A stretch of 64,000 bases of DNA from Helopsaltes ochotensis (lineage: Eukaryota > Chordata > Aves > Passeriformes > Locustellidae), in assembly GCA_013400155.1 (NCBI GenBank), contig VXBM01000270.1:297693-361692 (forward strand), read 5' to 3'. Below are positions 1 through 11,700 of the stretch, piece by piece (within the stretch, counting starts at the first letter, position 1; each line of letters begins with the position of its first letter). The position numbers and the translations under genes were made by a program. Under the pieces are notes generated by a model. That model did not search any database. It saw nothing but the letters and a program-made list of their open reading frames with translations, and had not been told where the DNA came from.

Positions 1-2080
1 AAAAGAGCAGGGAGAAAAGAGCATTCTCACTGACCTCATCTGAGGAAGAGTCCCCTAATAATGATACCAAAATCAGCTGGTCACTTGGAGGGCCCTTGCT
101 CTAATTGGATTTTTAACCATACATACTAATTACACATTCATTAGCTATCCCCACTTACTTGATGTGTATGGATTACTTTATTTTACACAGTCACACCCCT
201 TATCAAAAATCCCCTTATGGATCTTTGGGGTCCATCTTCACCATCTGATGTCTTTTTTAGGTGGCTGTTCCTTGACCCCCACTTTTGAGTAAGCCAAATA
301 TCTTTGTTTTCCGTAACTTCTACTTTGTCACCCCTGCAGAGCTGAGCTGGCATCCTGCTTGTGTTTTGCACAACTTCTGCATCCCTAAGTTACATCCTTC
401 ATCTTCTTCTCCAGGGCTGTGCTATTTTGCTCTACTGTCCTTGCCAACAAAATGCAATTAATAGCAAAAGGCTTGTGCAAAGGCTGGAAACTTACAGAAT
501 TTTTTACTGCCAAAAATGGCTGCTAGCACAGGTTGGCCATAAATTACCAAAAAATTAACATGGGCAGAAAAGGTAAAATATTCTAATCATCTCTTCAGGG
601 CTGACACTAATAATGTGAACAAGAGCAGAGATTTTAGTTGTACAAAGAAATTTCCCTGAGGAGGGAATAGAAGCACCAGCAAGACAGATCAGAGTCAGCC
701 GTAAAATAGAATCTCATATTTTCTGGGTCACAAAACCATTAAAAAAATAAAATATCAGAAGAGAAACTGCTGCACAAAACAAGAACCCCAAGAGAAAAAC
801 TGAATTGCAGAATATGCTATTTCACTGAATATGGCTTAATTAAGGAACATTAATCATTCTTTTGTCCGAAGTCCTTGTGAGGCTATGCAACCTGGGCCAG
901 AGTCAAAGCAGGATTTTTTGGTGTACTTCAGCAGAGGCAAAACCCCTCTGCCTGAGCCAAACCAAAGTGTTGGGAGTCACAGAAGGGAGCCTGTAAGGAT
1001 TACAGGTTGTGACCACATCAAGGCTCCTCTTGTGCTGACCTCCAGCTTTCCAGAACAATTAGAGGCTTTGGGAGGGAAAATCCTACCTCTCTTCACACTT
1101 ACAGATTTCACTGAAGTTAAAAATGGGTTTTGAAAGGCCAGCCAGCAGTGGCTTGTCTGTGGGAAGAAGGAATAAATCGCAGCAGGACCCCAGCAAGCTG
1201 CATGGCTTCAGCACACATCTCTCACCTGTGCTCACTATGCCCTACCCACTGTATGAAATATTCCCCTTTTCATGGCTTGGACACCCCAAAACCTCATTCC
1301 CCATGAGCACCTCCAGATGAGGCACTTCTCTTCCTGGATGCTGATTATTTTTGGGCTTTTTGTTTCATCAATACATCCTTCTGTTGCTCTTCCCACTGCT
1401 TTGAAACCAAGGTATTACTGCCAGCCTAACACAGAAGGAGAAATGCCTGACTTAAGGTCTCATGGGAGATCACCCCACTAAAGACAGCTGGCAGAGGGAG
1501 AATGGGAAGGCAAAACCAATAGGTAAAATGTAGATTAAAATGGGAGAAAGGCTCAACCTGCAGTGCTCTGCTCCAGGGAGTTGTTTACTTTGCAAGGAAT
1601 ACTTGAAGCAACAGGAAAAAAAAATTAAGAAATGGAAGAAATGTTTAGAAATTCAAGTATTTATGTCCAGCTTCACTAAGTGAATATTTTAGGACTTTAA
1701 CTCTCCCAGATACTCCCTAAAGTATGACTATTTGTAAATGACTGTGTTGATGAAAGATCAATTTGGCTGTGTTACTTATCAAAGTTTATTCTACAGGACC
1801 AAGCTGCTCGGCTTTTTTATTGCTAATGAGCAGGATTTATTCTTTCAACTTAATTGAACCACCTAAAATTTGCACACATTAAAAAAAAATTAAACTGAGA
1901 CACCCAGAGGGAAAAAACAGTGTAAGACAAAGTCATCTGTCAGCACAGGCAGGCACTGCATCAAGGTATGAACACTGGAATGAGCATCGGGAGGCTGATA
2001 AAGATGTAATATAGTCTGTGATAGCTTGGCAGTGCTGCCAAAAATGCTGCTGCTGTGAAGACCCAGGATTTATGTTCTAG

Positions 2081-2720
2081 CTCAGCAGAGTGCCCTCCCC
2101 CACACAGCCCAGAGACACCCTCTGCTCAGGTCTTGGATTAGTTGTTCCACCGTGGGAAGGAGGTGGTGGACTTTCCATGAGGGGAAGGTGTAAGATCTGG
2201 GGATGGCGGGGAAACCACAGCCCCTCACAGCTTCCCTACGGGCCAGAGAGCAAACCCATAATGATGTCAGGCTCCCGGGAAGCTGGGGGTAATGACAACT
2301 CCCACCAGCTCCAGAAGAAGGGAATACAAGCGAGGATGCTGCGTCATCTCCAAGGCAGAGGCTGCAGAGCCCATCCGGCCCTGCCGGCTCCAGCAGCTCC
2401 AGCGCTGACATCCTCACTCCGCAGCAAAGTCACTCAGAGTTAGTCAAGGCAGCAGCCGTGCAGGTCAGCGAGACGGGAGGCAATGAAATATGGATGGAGA
2501 AATGCCCTGTCCTGCCAGGCCCCCAGCAGCAATTGGCTTCCTGTGCCTGCAGCGGGCCCGGGACCATCCCATGGGCGAGGGCTCGGCGGAGCCGCAGCCG
2601 CGCAGCCTGACCAGGGATGCTCTTTCCGCTCCATCGCCCCCTGTTCTCCGAGCAGCGCACGGCTTTCAGATGGTAAATGAGAAATTATCCACTCCAAGTA
2701 CCGCAGCAACCGTCTCCCCC
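2081..2720. other. GC-rich patch inside NECAB2 intron 1
   Basis: This segment is visibly richer in G+C and CpG than the sequence on either side, especially 2540-2610, where several CG dinucleotides cluster. Open frames exist on both strands, but none resembles a known protein and no convincing splice-site pair frames them. It could be an intronic regulatory element or an alternative promoter, or just a local composition fluctuation. Confidence 0.3.
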
Positions 2721-5700
2721 ATCAGCTGGGCTTTGAAGCCATTAAGCGAAATTCCTGAAGCACAGGCTAAGTCACACAGTGAGCCCACAGGATGCCCACA
2801 ATATGGGCATTAACCCATTTTATAGGATTTATACAGGCAGTGCATGCAGTTTGCTGTCTGCGGCATACTTAACCCATTTACCAGCGATTCAGATGAATAT
2901 AAACACTCTTTTCTCTAGAGTAAAGAACTTTTGTCAAGATTTCCAATAGGCTTTCTCTAAATATATGTTTTTGCTATACTCTCAAATGGCTACTACAGAT
3001 ATTTGACTGTCAGAAGTGAACAATTCAAAACCCTGGTGGTAATAATAAGCTTGAAAAAGAAATGATGGCTTCAAATTTAAACATTTAGTTCTGCCTTCTC
3101 AAAGCTCCTGGATGAGAGCATGCCACGCTTAGGCTGCTTAATGAAGGTTTTCTCATGAATTTTATTACATTCACAATAGCACTCCCCTAAGAAGCCCAAG
3201 AATTATTGCAGGTTTGTGGAGTTTATCATCCTTTCACCAGGTTAATATGATTTAAAATAGAATGCAGCTGAGCTGAAATTTTGTTTTCCATCATAATCTG
3301 GGTGCAGAATTGAGGACAAACATAATCATGTCTCATGCATGAGGAAGGCCTAGGGATGAGAAGGCCTCCAGAAACCCACATAGACTTAAAAAAATTATTA
3401 ATTCTCATACTATGTTCCTGCATTACTCTTCTAGTTTTCAGTTCCTCTCCTACAAGCCTTGACACTTCCTTTCAGACAAGGTTTTATATTAGGTATAGCC
3501 TTTAGTTCTCAAACTTGAGGAACCAGTAGGAATCTCTTCTCCTGCAACCTCTCTGTTGCTCTTTCCGGTGAAAATGTGAGAAAATAATGACCTGAAGCTT
3601 TGTCACTTTGAGCTACATCTTAGACATCCTCAGGCTAATGAGCATTCCCCATGCAAAGAGAAAGGTTTTATTTTGTTGTTTCAGTAAGGAATATGCCTCT
3701 AGTGTAGAAATACTGTCCCATCTGCAGAACACACAAAAACAAGGCTGCTGCAGAGCTCCAGGTCTCTGGGCATTTTCCCACTTCAAAGCAGATCCTTTTT
3801 CTCTTTCTCTTCCTCCCCAAGAGAAGAGCAGCTGACACCGTGTCCCAACCTCTGCTTTCACTCTTACCTTCTCTTTAGACTTTACCTAGCTGTCCCAAAT
3901 TAAAGTTGCATGAGAAAGGTAAGAGTTGCATCTGATGTTCTGACCTGCTGACGTTCAGCACTAGAAGTTACTTTTCTGTTCAGCTGCATTTCAAGCACCC
4001 ACTTCCAAAGCCCTGAAGATCAGAGGAGAAGGGATGGACTCTCTTGTGTGATTATGTACCTTGCAGTGAGCAGTTCCTGAGCAAAGAGAGCCTGGCCTGC
4101 CCTGGCCCTCCTCTCCAGCTGTGCCTGCAGGTACAGCTCAAGGGAACGATATCAAACCTTGGGGTTCACAGAGAGGATTAAGGAGGAGGAAAATAGCCCT
4201 CACAGTGAGAAGGTAAACAAGGACAAAGGAAGGGGAATGAACCAACCTTGAAAAAAAACCCCAACAAACAAAATGAAAACAGAAGGAAAAAGGTCAAAAC
4301 AGAAGAGGAGTGAGAAGGGATTTCTGGGATTCTTGTGGCTGCAAGGGCCTTGCTGTTAAGGGCTGCACCAGAAATCACGTCATTGACAGAATGGTTGGAA
4401 AACTGGCAGTTCTGGATCTACATTTGGAAATGCACCATTGGCACAAACTGAATTCTCTGTGTCTTCTATCCAGACACCTCACTCAATCCTATGGGGCTGA
4501 AGAAGCACAAACCAGATTTGGCCACAGAAGCAAGGTTGCAAGAGGAGCCATAAGAATGAGGGATGGATTTGAAATTATCTTTCTATCAAAGAATAAAAAG
4601 TCAGATAAGAGTCAAAATTAGTTTTCAGCAGAAGACAGGGTAGATAAACCAGAAAGCTTCATCTGACCTAAAATGAGTGGAACTGTGTTCTTCAGGATTG
4701 TTTAAAATAAAGCAAAAAATCAATGCATTTAGTCCCCATTGACAAGAAAGGAGGCAGGGAGGCCAGTGCTGCTTGGAGCTCGCAGTCCTGCCATGGGGAT
4801 GCTCATTCATAACCAAGGCTGATCCTTATTTTAGATGCCAGGCAGGAGATGAGCCTTGAACCAGATGGATCATCTTCACCTGCAGCTGCTGTGACTGACC
4901 AGGCCTCGAGTTCGCACCTCTGCTGTCAACACAGGCTTTTGGCAGTGACAGGAAGGCAGGAAGAGATGAGCAAGGACAGTAGACCAGCCAGCTCTGAAGT
5001 ACTCCCAAACAGAATAACACCTGTCTAGACATTTCCTACGCCTCGAGAGCCATCCACCTCAGCTCTGCCTTGCATGTGAACTCATTCACACTCAGCAAAT
5101 ATAATCTCATATTGGCTTACCCACAGGGAATATACACCCACATAATATATCCTCCTTTTCATAAGCATTGTGACATTGAGGATTTGTTCTTGACTGGAAA
5201 TGCCACCATCTCCTCTTGTGGATTGGAGCAGCACTGTGACAGTTTTTAATAAAGGGGGTTTGTCCTTGTGGGTGCAGAAAGCATTAGACATCCCGTGTTC
5301 ATCCACCGCTCGTGGTGTGAGTGGGAATACCTGCTGCAGATTGCACATGCTGCCAGCCCTGAGCCTTGGGCTCCTGCAGTTGGAGCAGACCCAGAGCAGG
5401 CACCCGAGGGTGGCCACAGGAGGGGCACAGACCCCTTGCTCAATCTCAACCCCTTTATGATTATTTCACCAATGTTGTAAGGACTGAGCATTCATTCATT
5501 TGAACTGAACTAGTAAACATTATTCAACATTTTTTAATCCTTTACCTAAAAGGCCAGAAGCAAAATAAAAGAAAAACACTGAAGTTAAGATTCATCCTCC
5601 AAGTGACAGCAGCCAGGGTGATGGCAGAAGACATCTTACCCCCTTCTTGTGTTTTGTTCCTCCTCAGCCCTCAGTTTTGTCCCACAACAGCACAGTTGTG

Positions 5701-6701
5701 TTTCTTTGGTGGAAAGAGCACAGAGAAGTTTATTCTTACACACCAGACACCCTCATGGAGAAGTCAGAACAAGAACGCTGGGGATGGATGAATTAAAAGA
5801 AAGCCAGAAGAGGAAGAAGTAGTGACTAAGGTACTATTAGTGACACAGCCATTTTATCTAATTCATAACCAAGCCCAAGCTTTCCCCTCCTCCCCCAACC
5901 CCCAAGAAACCGCCTACATAGCACACCAGCTCATGAAAACGTGTTAGCTAAACATAAAATCTTACAGGTCTTTTACTTCATCCTCCCCCATGGAGAAGCC
6001 ACACTGCTGCATGGCTGGGACTCACTGCTTCCCCATCACATCCATCAGCAAAAATGTGAAGGAGTTAAATGGAAAACAGGTTATTATCCCTGAGCATTCA
6101 GTGGGATGCTTGTTACTTTCATGCTAATGTGTGAAAATTAAGCTAAATGTGTTCCCAGTGTTTAAACCCTTTGTATGAAAGGGGGGTCTCACGGTGCACT
6201 TGAAGAGCCCATTACAGGGAAGCCGCAGCTTCAATTCGCTTTGCTATTGTGCCTGGAGAAAAAGGAGAAAATCAAGTTCTAAGGAAGGAGGGAAAAAAAA
6301 CCCCTAAGCCCTCAAATCTTACATTTCCAGAATCCATTTCTACTTTCAGCAGGTGAGAAAGGGCTCCCAGTACCATTGTGAAAGGGAGAAATGATCAGGA
6401 GCTGCACACCCAGCTCTATTGTACTTCCCACTGAAATAATACAATGCTCTACTGTGTTTCCCATTCTGAAAGTTCATGGCTCTTTTCCTAAGCTTAAACC
6501 TCGAAGTGGGAAAAAAAAATCATTAAAAGATAGTAAAGTCGAATTGATAAGATACCATTTTGGTGGCAAAACACTCCTAACTCAGGAAACCTCCTACATA
6601 AATTTAATGTTGTTTCCTAATTGTATTTGTACTCTGAAACTCAGATTCCAAATTATTGTAAAATTTTGGCAATTTCAGGGCAGATTAAAAAACCGAAACA
6701 A

Positions 6702-6734
6702 GCCAAAACCAAACCAAACCAAACCAAACCAAAC
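6702..6734. repeat. (AACCA)n pentanucleotide repeat
   Basis: About six copies of a CCAAA-type pentamer, embedded in an A/C-rich low-complexity stretch running from about 6680 to 6805. The protein-like open frames over it (rich in Lys, Pro, Asn and Thr) are produced by the repeat and are not genes. Confidence 0.9.
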
Positions 6735-7199
6735 AAAAATAGAAAAAAACCCCAAACAACAACAAAAAACAAACCAGGAACTCCCCACCCCCCACCCCGC
6801 CCCGAAACAAGTTAACTTAAAAGACATAAAAGTGTGAGTTGCACTTGTCCTTTCTGTTTCTCTGGAAGGTCACTGCCCCAGCCTGCAGCTGCCCACCTGC
6901 CAGCCCCTCCACCGGGCAGGAGCATCCATCAAGTGCTCTGCTCTCTGAGCTGCTTTTGGCAGCCCACTGGAGACAACGGCTCCTCATGGAACCAAAATGC
7001 CTTTCAGCTCAGGGTGCTCAGAGATGGAATGAGTTTCAGACTCTTCAGCCCACGCCAATGCCTACGGGTTCAGCAAATTATTTACAAAATGTAAGGGCTT
7101 GCCTTGAAGAGCTACTACTGCCTATCCTATCTCAAAGGAGAGCATGAGTTATCCTTTACTACAACCAATGCCTCCGTGGTTTATTTTTGCATTCACTAC

Positions 7200-7235
7200 T
7201 TTTTTTTTCTTTCTTTTTTTTTTTTTTTTTTTTTT
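7200..7235. repeat. T-rich homopolymer tract
   Basis: Nearly uninterrupted T run with two C interruptions, within NECAB2 intron 1. No adjacent retrotransposon body is recognisable on either strand. Confidence 0.9.
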
Positions 7236-7479
7236 AAGCTAGAAGATAGCAAAACAGAGGATCTATGTATTTAATTACTAGATGCTGCAGAAAGGCTGTA
7301 ATTACACCATTTGCACTCCGACTGATTCCACCCCATTCTCCCAATTCATTTAAGTGCAAACAGCCTCGTTAGCTCCCTAATCAGAAAGTCTATAAATACA
7401 GCAATCGAGGCACTGAGCACATCCCTACCAGCACCCCCCCACCCCAAACTAAGGTAAAGGACCTACAGTGCATCCTCAT

Positions 7480-8300
7480 CCCAGCCGGTCGAGGGCATGC
7501 AGGACCTGGGAAAAAGGCTGCAGAACCTGGGGTGCACACCCACGCTTAGCCCTTCCAGGGGGTGCAGAAAACAGGGGACCCCAATGCCCAGCCAACCCAG
7601 AGAGTTCAGAATCCTGGCAAGGAGACGGATGCGAGCTACATCTCCATGCCCATCCGGTGAAAAAAAGGTGCAGGGCTCAGGAGAGGAGGCGCAGCATCCA
7701 CCCCATGCCCAGCCGAGTGCAGAAGATGCAGATCCAAGGCGCACCTTTTTCCCAGCTGTCCCAAGAGTGCAGGGCAAAGGGACAGGGGACCCAGCCCGCC
7801 CCGACAGTCCAGGACGTGCAGCACAGTGACAAGTGGGGGCAAGACCCGGGCTGCAACCCCCTACCCCAGGCAGTCCAGGGGCGCAGGGTCCGGAAAGGGC
7901 TTGTTAAATCTGGGCACCCCTATACCCGACCAGCCCGGGAGATGCAGGACCTGGGCTACATCCCCTCCCCAGCCGGCCGGGGATGCAGGATCCGAGGAGC
8001 GCCCCCGATGCCAAGGCTCTGGCGGGGTGCAGGGTCCGGGGTGCCCCCCGTGCAGCCTGTGCGTGCGGGACCCAGGTAAGCTGAGAAGCCGGGCTGCAGC
8101 CTCTTGCCCGGCTGCTCCGGGAGCTGCCGGACCCGGGAAATAACGGCGATCCCGGGGGCTTGAGAGGGTGCGGGACACGGGCAAGAGGAACGGGACCCAC
8201 GCCCACCCGGTTGGGGATTGCAAGACCCGGGCTGCCCGGCCGGTGCAGGGCGGGAGGATCATCCCCGCTCCCGAGGCGGGATGCGGGATGCAGGGAGCAC
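7480..8300. repeat. Degenerate GC-rich minisatellite, units about 40-65 bp
   Basis: A loosely repeated motif of the form TGCAGGACC(T/C)GGG, followed by spacer and a CCCATGCCCAGCC-like block, recurs through this interval. Anchors are near 7497, 7519, 7562, 7668, 7939, 7984 and 8027, with more diverged GTGCGGGAC forms up to about 8170. Spacing is mostly about 42-45 bp, with longer units near 62 bp. Copies are heavily mutated, suggesting an old tandem array. It sits in NECAB2 intron 1 and ends almost at the exon 1 splice donor. The long open frames on both strands here are a by-product of GC richness and repetition. Confidence 0.6.
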
Positions 8301-8304
8301 TCAC

Positions 8305-8502
8305 ATCGAGGATGACGGAGGCGCCCTTCCTCTGGGCGGCGGCGGCGCCCGGGGCGAGCAGCTCCCTGTCGGCGAGGCCCTTGTCGCCCATCCTGCCGGC
8401 CGCCCAGCGCAGCAGCCCGTCCAGCCCGCGCAGCGCCGGCGCCGGCTTCCGCAGCAGCTTCTGCACCCCGGCCCGGCAGTACCGCGCTGCCTGCTCGCAC
8501 AT
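8305..8502 (-). CDS. NECAB2: NECAB2 coding exon 1 (N-terminal 66 residues)
   Basis: NECAB2 is a cytosolic neuronal calcium-binding adaptor with N-terminal EF hands and a C-terminal monooxygenase-like (ABM) domain; it is known to bind the adenosine A2A and mGlu5 receptors. This exon carries the residues before the EF hands. It opens MCEQAARYCRAG, passes through GLLRWAAGRMG, and ends in GASVILD, closely resembling the mammalian NECAB2 start (MCE.AAR.CRAG, GLLRW, VILD) and unlike NECAB1. ATG is at 8502. The exon ends after GAT at 8305, directly followed by a consensus GTGAGT donor, leaving exactly 66 codons in phase 0. The middle is Ala/Arg/Gly-rich, as expected for CpG-island coding sequence. 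The remaining exons lie left of the window. Position downstream of OSGIN1 on the same strand agrees with human gene order. Confidence 0.88.
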
Positions 8503-8505
8503 CGC

Positions 8506-8520
8506 TCAGCCCGGCCTCAT
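8506..8520 (-). promoter_or_regulatory. NECAB2: Minimal upstream ORF before the NECAB2 start
   Basis: On the minus strand an ATG at 8520 opens a four-codon frame (Met-Arg-Pro-Gly) that stops at TGA (8508-8506). Only three bases (GCG) separate that stop from the NECAB2 ATG, and the two are in the same frame. Both start codons have G at -3. If the transcript begins upstream of 8520, ribosomes would meet this uORF first, so NECAB2 translation would rely on leaky scanning or reinitiation. The transcription start is unknown, so its presence in mRNA is inferred. Confidence 0.55.
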
Positions 8521-8533
8521 CCCGCCGCCGGGA

Positions 8534-8571
8534 CTTCCCCTCCTTCTCCTCCTCCTCCTTCTCCTCCTCCC
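8534..8571. repeat. Homopyrimidine/homopurine tract in the NECAB2 5' region
   Basis: The plus strand is C/T only across this interval (mostly CTC and CCT triplets); the minus, sense strand is a GGA/GAA-type purine run just upstream of the NECAB2 start. Near-mirror triplet tracts of this kind can form triplex or altered structures and often occur in 5'UTRs and promoters. No specific function can be assigned. Confidence 0.75.
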
Positions 8572-8764
8572 ACGGCCGCTCGGCGGGCAGCGGGCGGGTC
8601 CGTGGGGGGACCCGCGAGGGACGCTGCCCCAAGAGCAAGGGGAGAGCTTTGGGGTGGGGGTAGGTCAGCCCCCCGGGCTCCAACACGAACCTCCCTTTTA
8701 GGGATTTTATGTCTAAAAAGACTATATCCATGTTGTCTCCCCTCCACAGCCTCTCTACAGTCAC

Positions 8765-11700
8765 AGCAGATTTTGGCAGCTCTTTTCGAGGGCAGAAGAG
8801 AACAAATTTGTTGCTAGTAAATAAAACTTGCCCCTGAATGCCTATCCCTCCAAAAAGTCCTTATTCAGTGAACAGTCAGCGATTTGAGGTGGGGTATTGC
8901 AGCATCTGTGGCTACAGCACTAACCACAGTGCTCAGCTGGAAAATATTCCTGACCCCGTAATTTTGTATTGTGAGGATATTTCTTTGAGATACTCCTGTG
9001 CTCAGCTTCATAGATCAAGATTTAGACTTGCAGTGGAGGTAATAAGTCTTCTGGATAAAATGGCACTAAATAATTTCGTTTCCTACTCCACACCTGAGGA
9101 GGTGCTCCCAGTTTGAGTTCAAATCCAGAAAGGCACCAAAGCAGGAGAGCTCAGACCCAGAAACTTGGAGGTTTCCCTGGAGTTCTGGAGTAGCCACAGG
9201 CTCCAAATGGCCTTTCCCACATGCAGTAGCCAGACCCTCTCCAAGGCAGCTCTAGAGGACTTCAAGGCCCACCAGGGCCATATCCCCAGGTGTTAACACC
9301 TCTGTCCCTGGAGCCAGCACGCCCAGCACCCCTTGCAAGACTTGCACACTTCCCACACTGTGTCCTGTGCCTGACCAACCTCTGCTTTAAGTGAAACAAA
9401 CAGCAGTAAATCATTTCTTTCAACAGAGCTTACACACTGCAGTTCATCAGATTCCAGACCCTCACGAAAGCCTACCTGGAGAAATTATTTAGCTGCTTCT
9501 TCTAATCACCCATCTTTATTCAGGTAAATTGGGGTGAATTTTCTGTGTTTGAGATGACAGGTGGGGAGTGTGCATTTTCTTCTTAGTTGCTACTCAAACA
9601 AAAGTGAGTGGGAGTCCAGTTCTCTCTGCTGGAGTACACGGAAAATAGCTGGAAGCTCTGAAAAGCTTTTTAAACAAAAGAGGCACAAGAGAAGCCTAGC
9701 AGTAGGTCAGGACACCCAAGGGCTGAGCCCCTCTTTCACCAAGCTCTTGCCTTTCAGGGTTTCCTTCTCCAGTAATACAAAACTCATGGGGGAAAACAGA
9801 GGAACTTCAGGGGTTTATGATGGCTTGTAGGAGCTGTGTGGAGCATTTCAATGGCTCTGTGTGCTTTCACAGGTGTAAAACCCAACCACCGCTCAATTCC
9901 CAGTCACATCTCACAGCAAAGCCAAGCCACATCTTGTCCTCCTTGCCATGAGCTGGTGCCAATCTCCTGTGCCCCTCATGGTCAGAGCTACTCTGCTCTT
10001 TTGTACTTGTACAATGCTCAGATTATTCACATCCTTATTTCTCCTTTAGACATCCCTCCACTAAATGGCTGGTTCAGACTGTATTGATTACACCCAGGCT
10101 AGGATTACTATATGTACTTGCTAATTAAAACTATTGACTGAATAAATTTAGAAATAAAGTTCTTCGAATTTTCCTTTCTATTTGCCATGAGGAAAAAACT
10201 TCATTACTTGAAGTTTGGGATTATTTCTGTGCTTTTGTCAAAAACAGCTCTTGCTAATGTCAAAACCAGTACTGTGGCATTTAAATACTCATTTTTTCCT
10301 AATAAACAGATCTAGATAGAAAAAAAAATCTGCCATTCAGACATTAGGAAGAAGACATTTGTACTGGGCAGTGTTACTCAGGGCTATTCCCTACACCCTG
10401 TGAGGTTGAAGTCTCTCTTTCAGGAAAAAGTGGGAAGATTGTTACTGCTTATCTGAGCCAGGTGATGAAACCGAGGAGCTCTCTAAGCCTATGCTGGTGC
10501 CAGCCCATGTCACACCACAGCCAAGCGTGGGGGCAGAGGCACAGTCCTCACCTTGAGCTCTGCATGCCAGATTCATCCCCTGCTTCCTGCCAAGGGAGAT
10601 GGGACACTGCCTGTGCTGTGCAAACAAACACCGCTGCAGCCAAGGTGGCAGGGCTCTGCCAGCCCCTCCCACCCTCCTGTGCTGCTGGTCATGGCACTGA
10701 CCCCAGCAAGCAGCCATCCACCAGGGCCAGAAGGACAAACCAAAAACCAAACTAGTGGTGGACAAGTGAGACAGCAGGGTGTACTTGCTTCTTCAGCTGC
10801 AGCTCCTGGGCATTCAGCACACTCACTGCACTTCATTAAAGGTGGAGAGAGTAGGACCACCAGCAGCCACTGGCTGCCCTGAAAGCTTTATCCATAATGC
10901 AGATGCTGAGTGGCATAGGAATAAACAGGAGAGAAGAGAGAGAATGCAACTAAGAAGCACAGTTAAATGCAGGTAAAGTGCATCCCCGGGAAAGCAGTAA
11001 GCAATAATTACAGGTTCTTGTAGGCTCAGGGTGGTCAGGCCATGAAATGCCCAAGGGCAGCAGAGCCCAGCGTGCAGCACAGCCACTGACCCGCTGGCAT
11101 TTTGCTTCCCACGCTGGGCTGCAGGCAGAGAGCTCCAGCCCTGCCCAGCAGAGGAAGGGAGAGCTGCAGGGAAAGGCAGCAGCTGCTGCTCCACCTTCTC
11201 CACCCTGACATTTAACACTGAGCCTCCCCACTGCTGCGCTGGCCGGGCACACGCATTGTTCCAGACCCCTGCAGGATTGTAAATGATGGATCAGTTGGAC
11301 AGGAAGGTTGTTGAAGCCTGTTAGAGATCAGACCTATTCTCTCTCATTCCAGCTGCTCCAAGTTCAGGATCTCTGAGATCTCAAAGAAAGAGTATTGCCA
11401 GTCCTGTTTCAAGTCTGATTTGACCTGACAAAGTTTTTTGCCTGGTGCATTTGGAGCTCAGCACGAAGCAAAGGTTTACTTCTACCACTGACAGTGTTTG
11501 CTGTACCAGCTTTCATATGGGGCTTACTCAGGTGCTACATCCAGTATTTTCCAGAAAGACTTGGAGCAGGAGCACAAACCATGTGCTGTAATTTCAGATG
11601 AGAGGCCATCTGAAAAACGCAAGGGCTTCTCTGAAGGAAAGGTCCAAGAGGAGCAAAGTCCTGCCCACACCCCGGCATGGCAGGCAGAGGCAGTGGCTTT

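Larger units (their letters stand above)
1..8304 (-). other. NECAB2: NECAB2 intron 1 (partial, continues past left edge)
   Basis: This stretch lies downstream of the GTGAGT donor that ends NECAB2 coding exon 1 and shows no recognisable later NECAB2 exon. I looked on the minus strand for the EF-hand exon expected next (a DKNDDGK-like loop followed by FADG) and did not find it; a TTTGCTGATGG string near 6055 is in a frame closed by a stop just upstream. Intron 1 is therefore at least 8.3 kb. Most of 1-2080 and 2721-6690 is ordinary AT-leaning sequence with nothing I can name. The GC-rich patch, simple repeats and minisatellite inside it are listed separately. Confidence 0.75.
7850..8700 (-). 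promoter_or_regulatory. NECAB2: CpG island covering NECAB2 exon 1 and promoter
   Basis: CG dinucleotides are dense here and scarce in most of the rest of the window, and G+C is clearly high. The island spans NECAB2 exon 1 and its upstream flank, the usual arrangement for a neuronally expressed vertebrate gene with a CpG promoter. No confident TATA box is seen; a weak ATAAAA-like string on the minus strand at about 8703-8712 is possible. The transcription start cannot be fixed from sequence. Exact edges are estimates by eye. Confidence 0.7.

Noticed and set aside
6030..6075. Minus-strand TTTGCTGATGG, like the FADG of a NECAB EF-hand exon
   Set aside because: The frame has a stop just upstream, and the following residues do not fit the NECAB2 EF-hand region.
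7468..8079. 203-codon plus-strand frame and overlapping 286-codon minus-strand frame (7904-8764)
   Set aside because: Both are products of GC-rich repetitive sequence. The minus frame overlaps NECAB2 exon 1 out of frame, and the plus frame translates the degenerate minisatellite.
9288..9301. 14-bp palindrome AGGTGTTAACACCT with T-box-like half sites
   Set aside because: About four perfect 14-bp palindromes are expected by chance in 64 kb, and nothing nearby supports a regulatory role.
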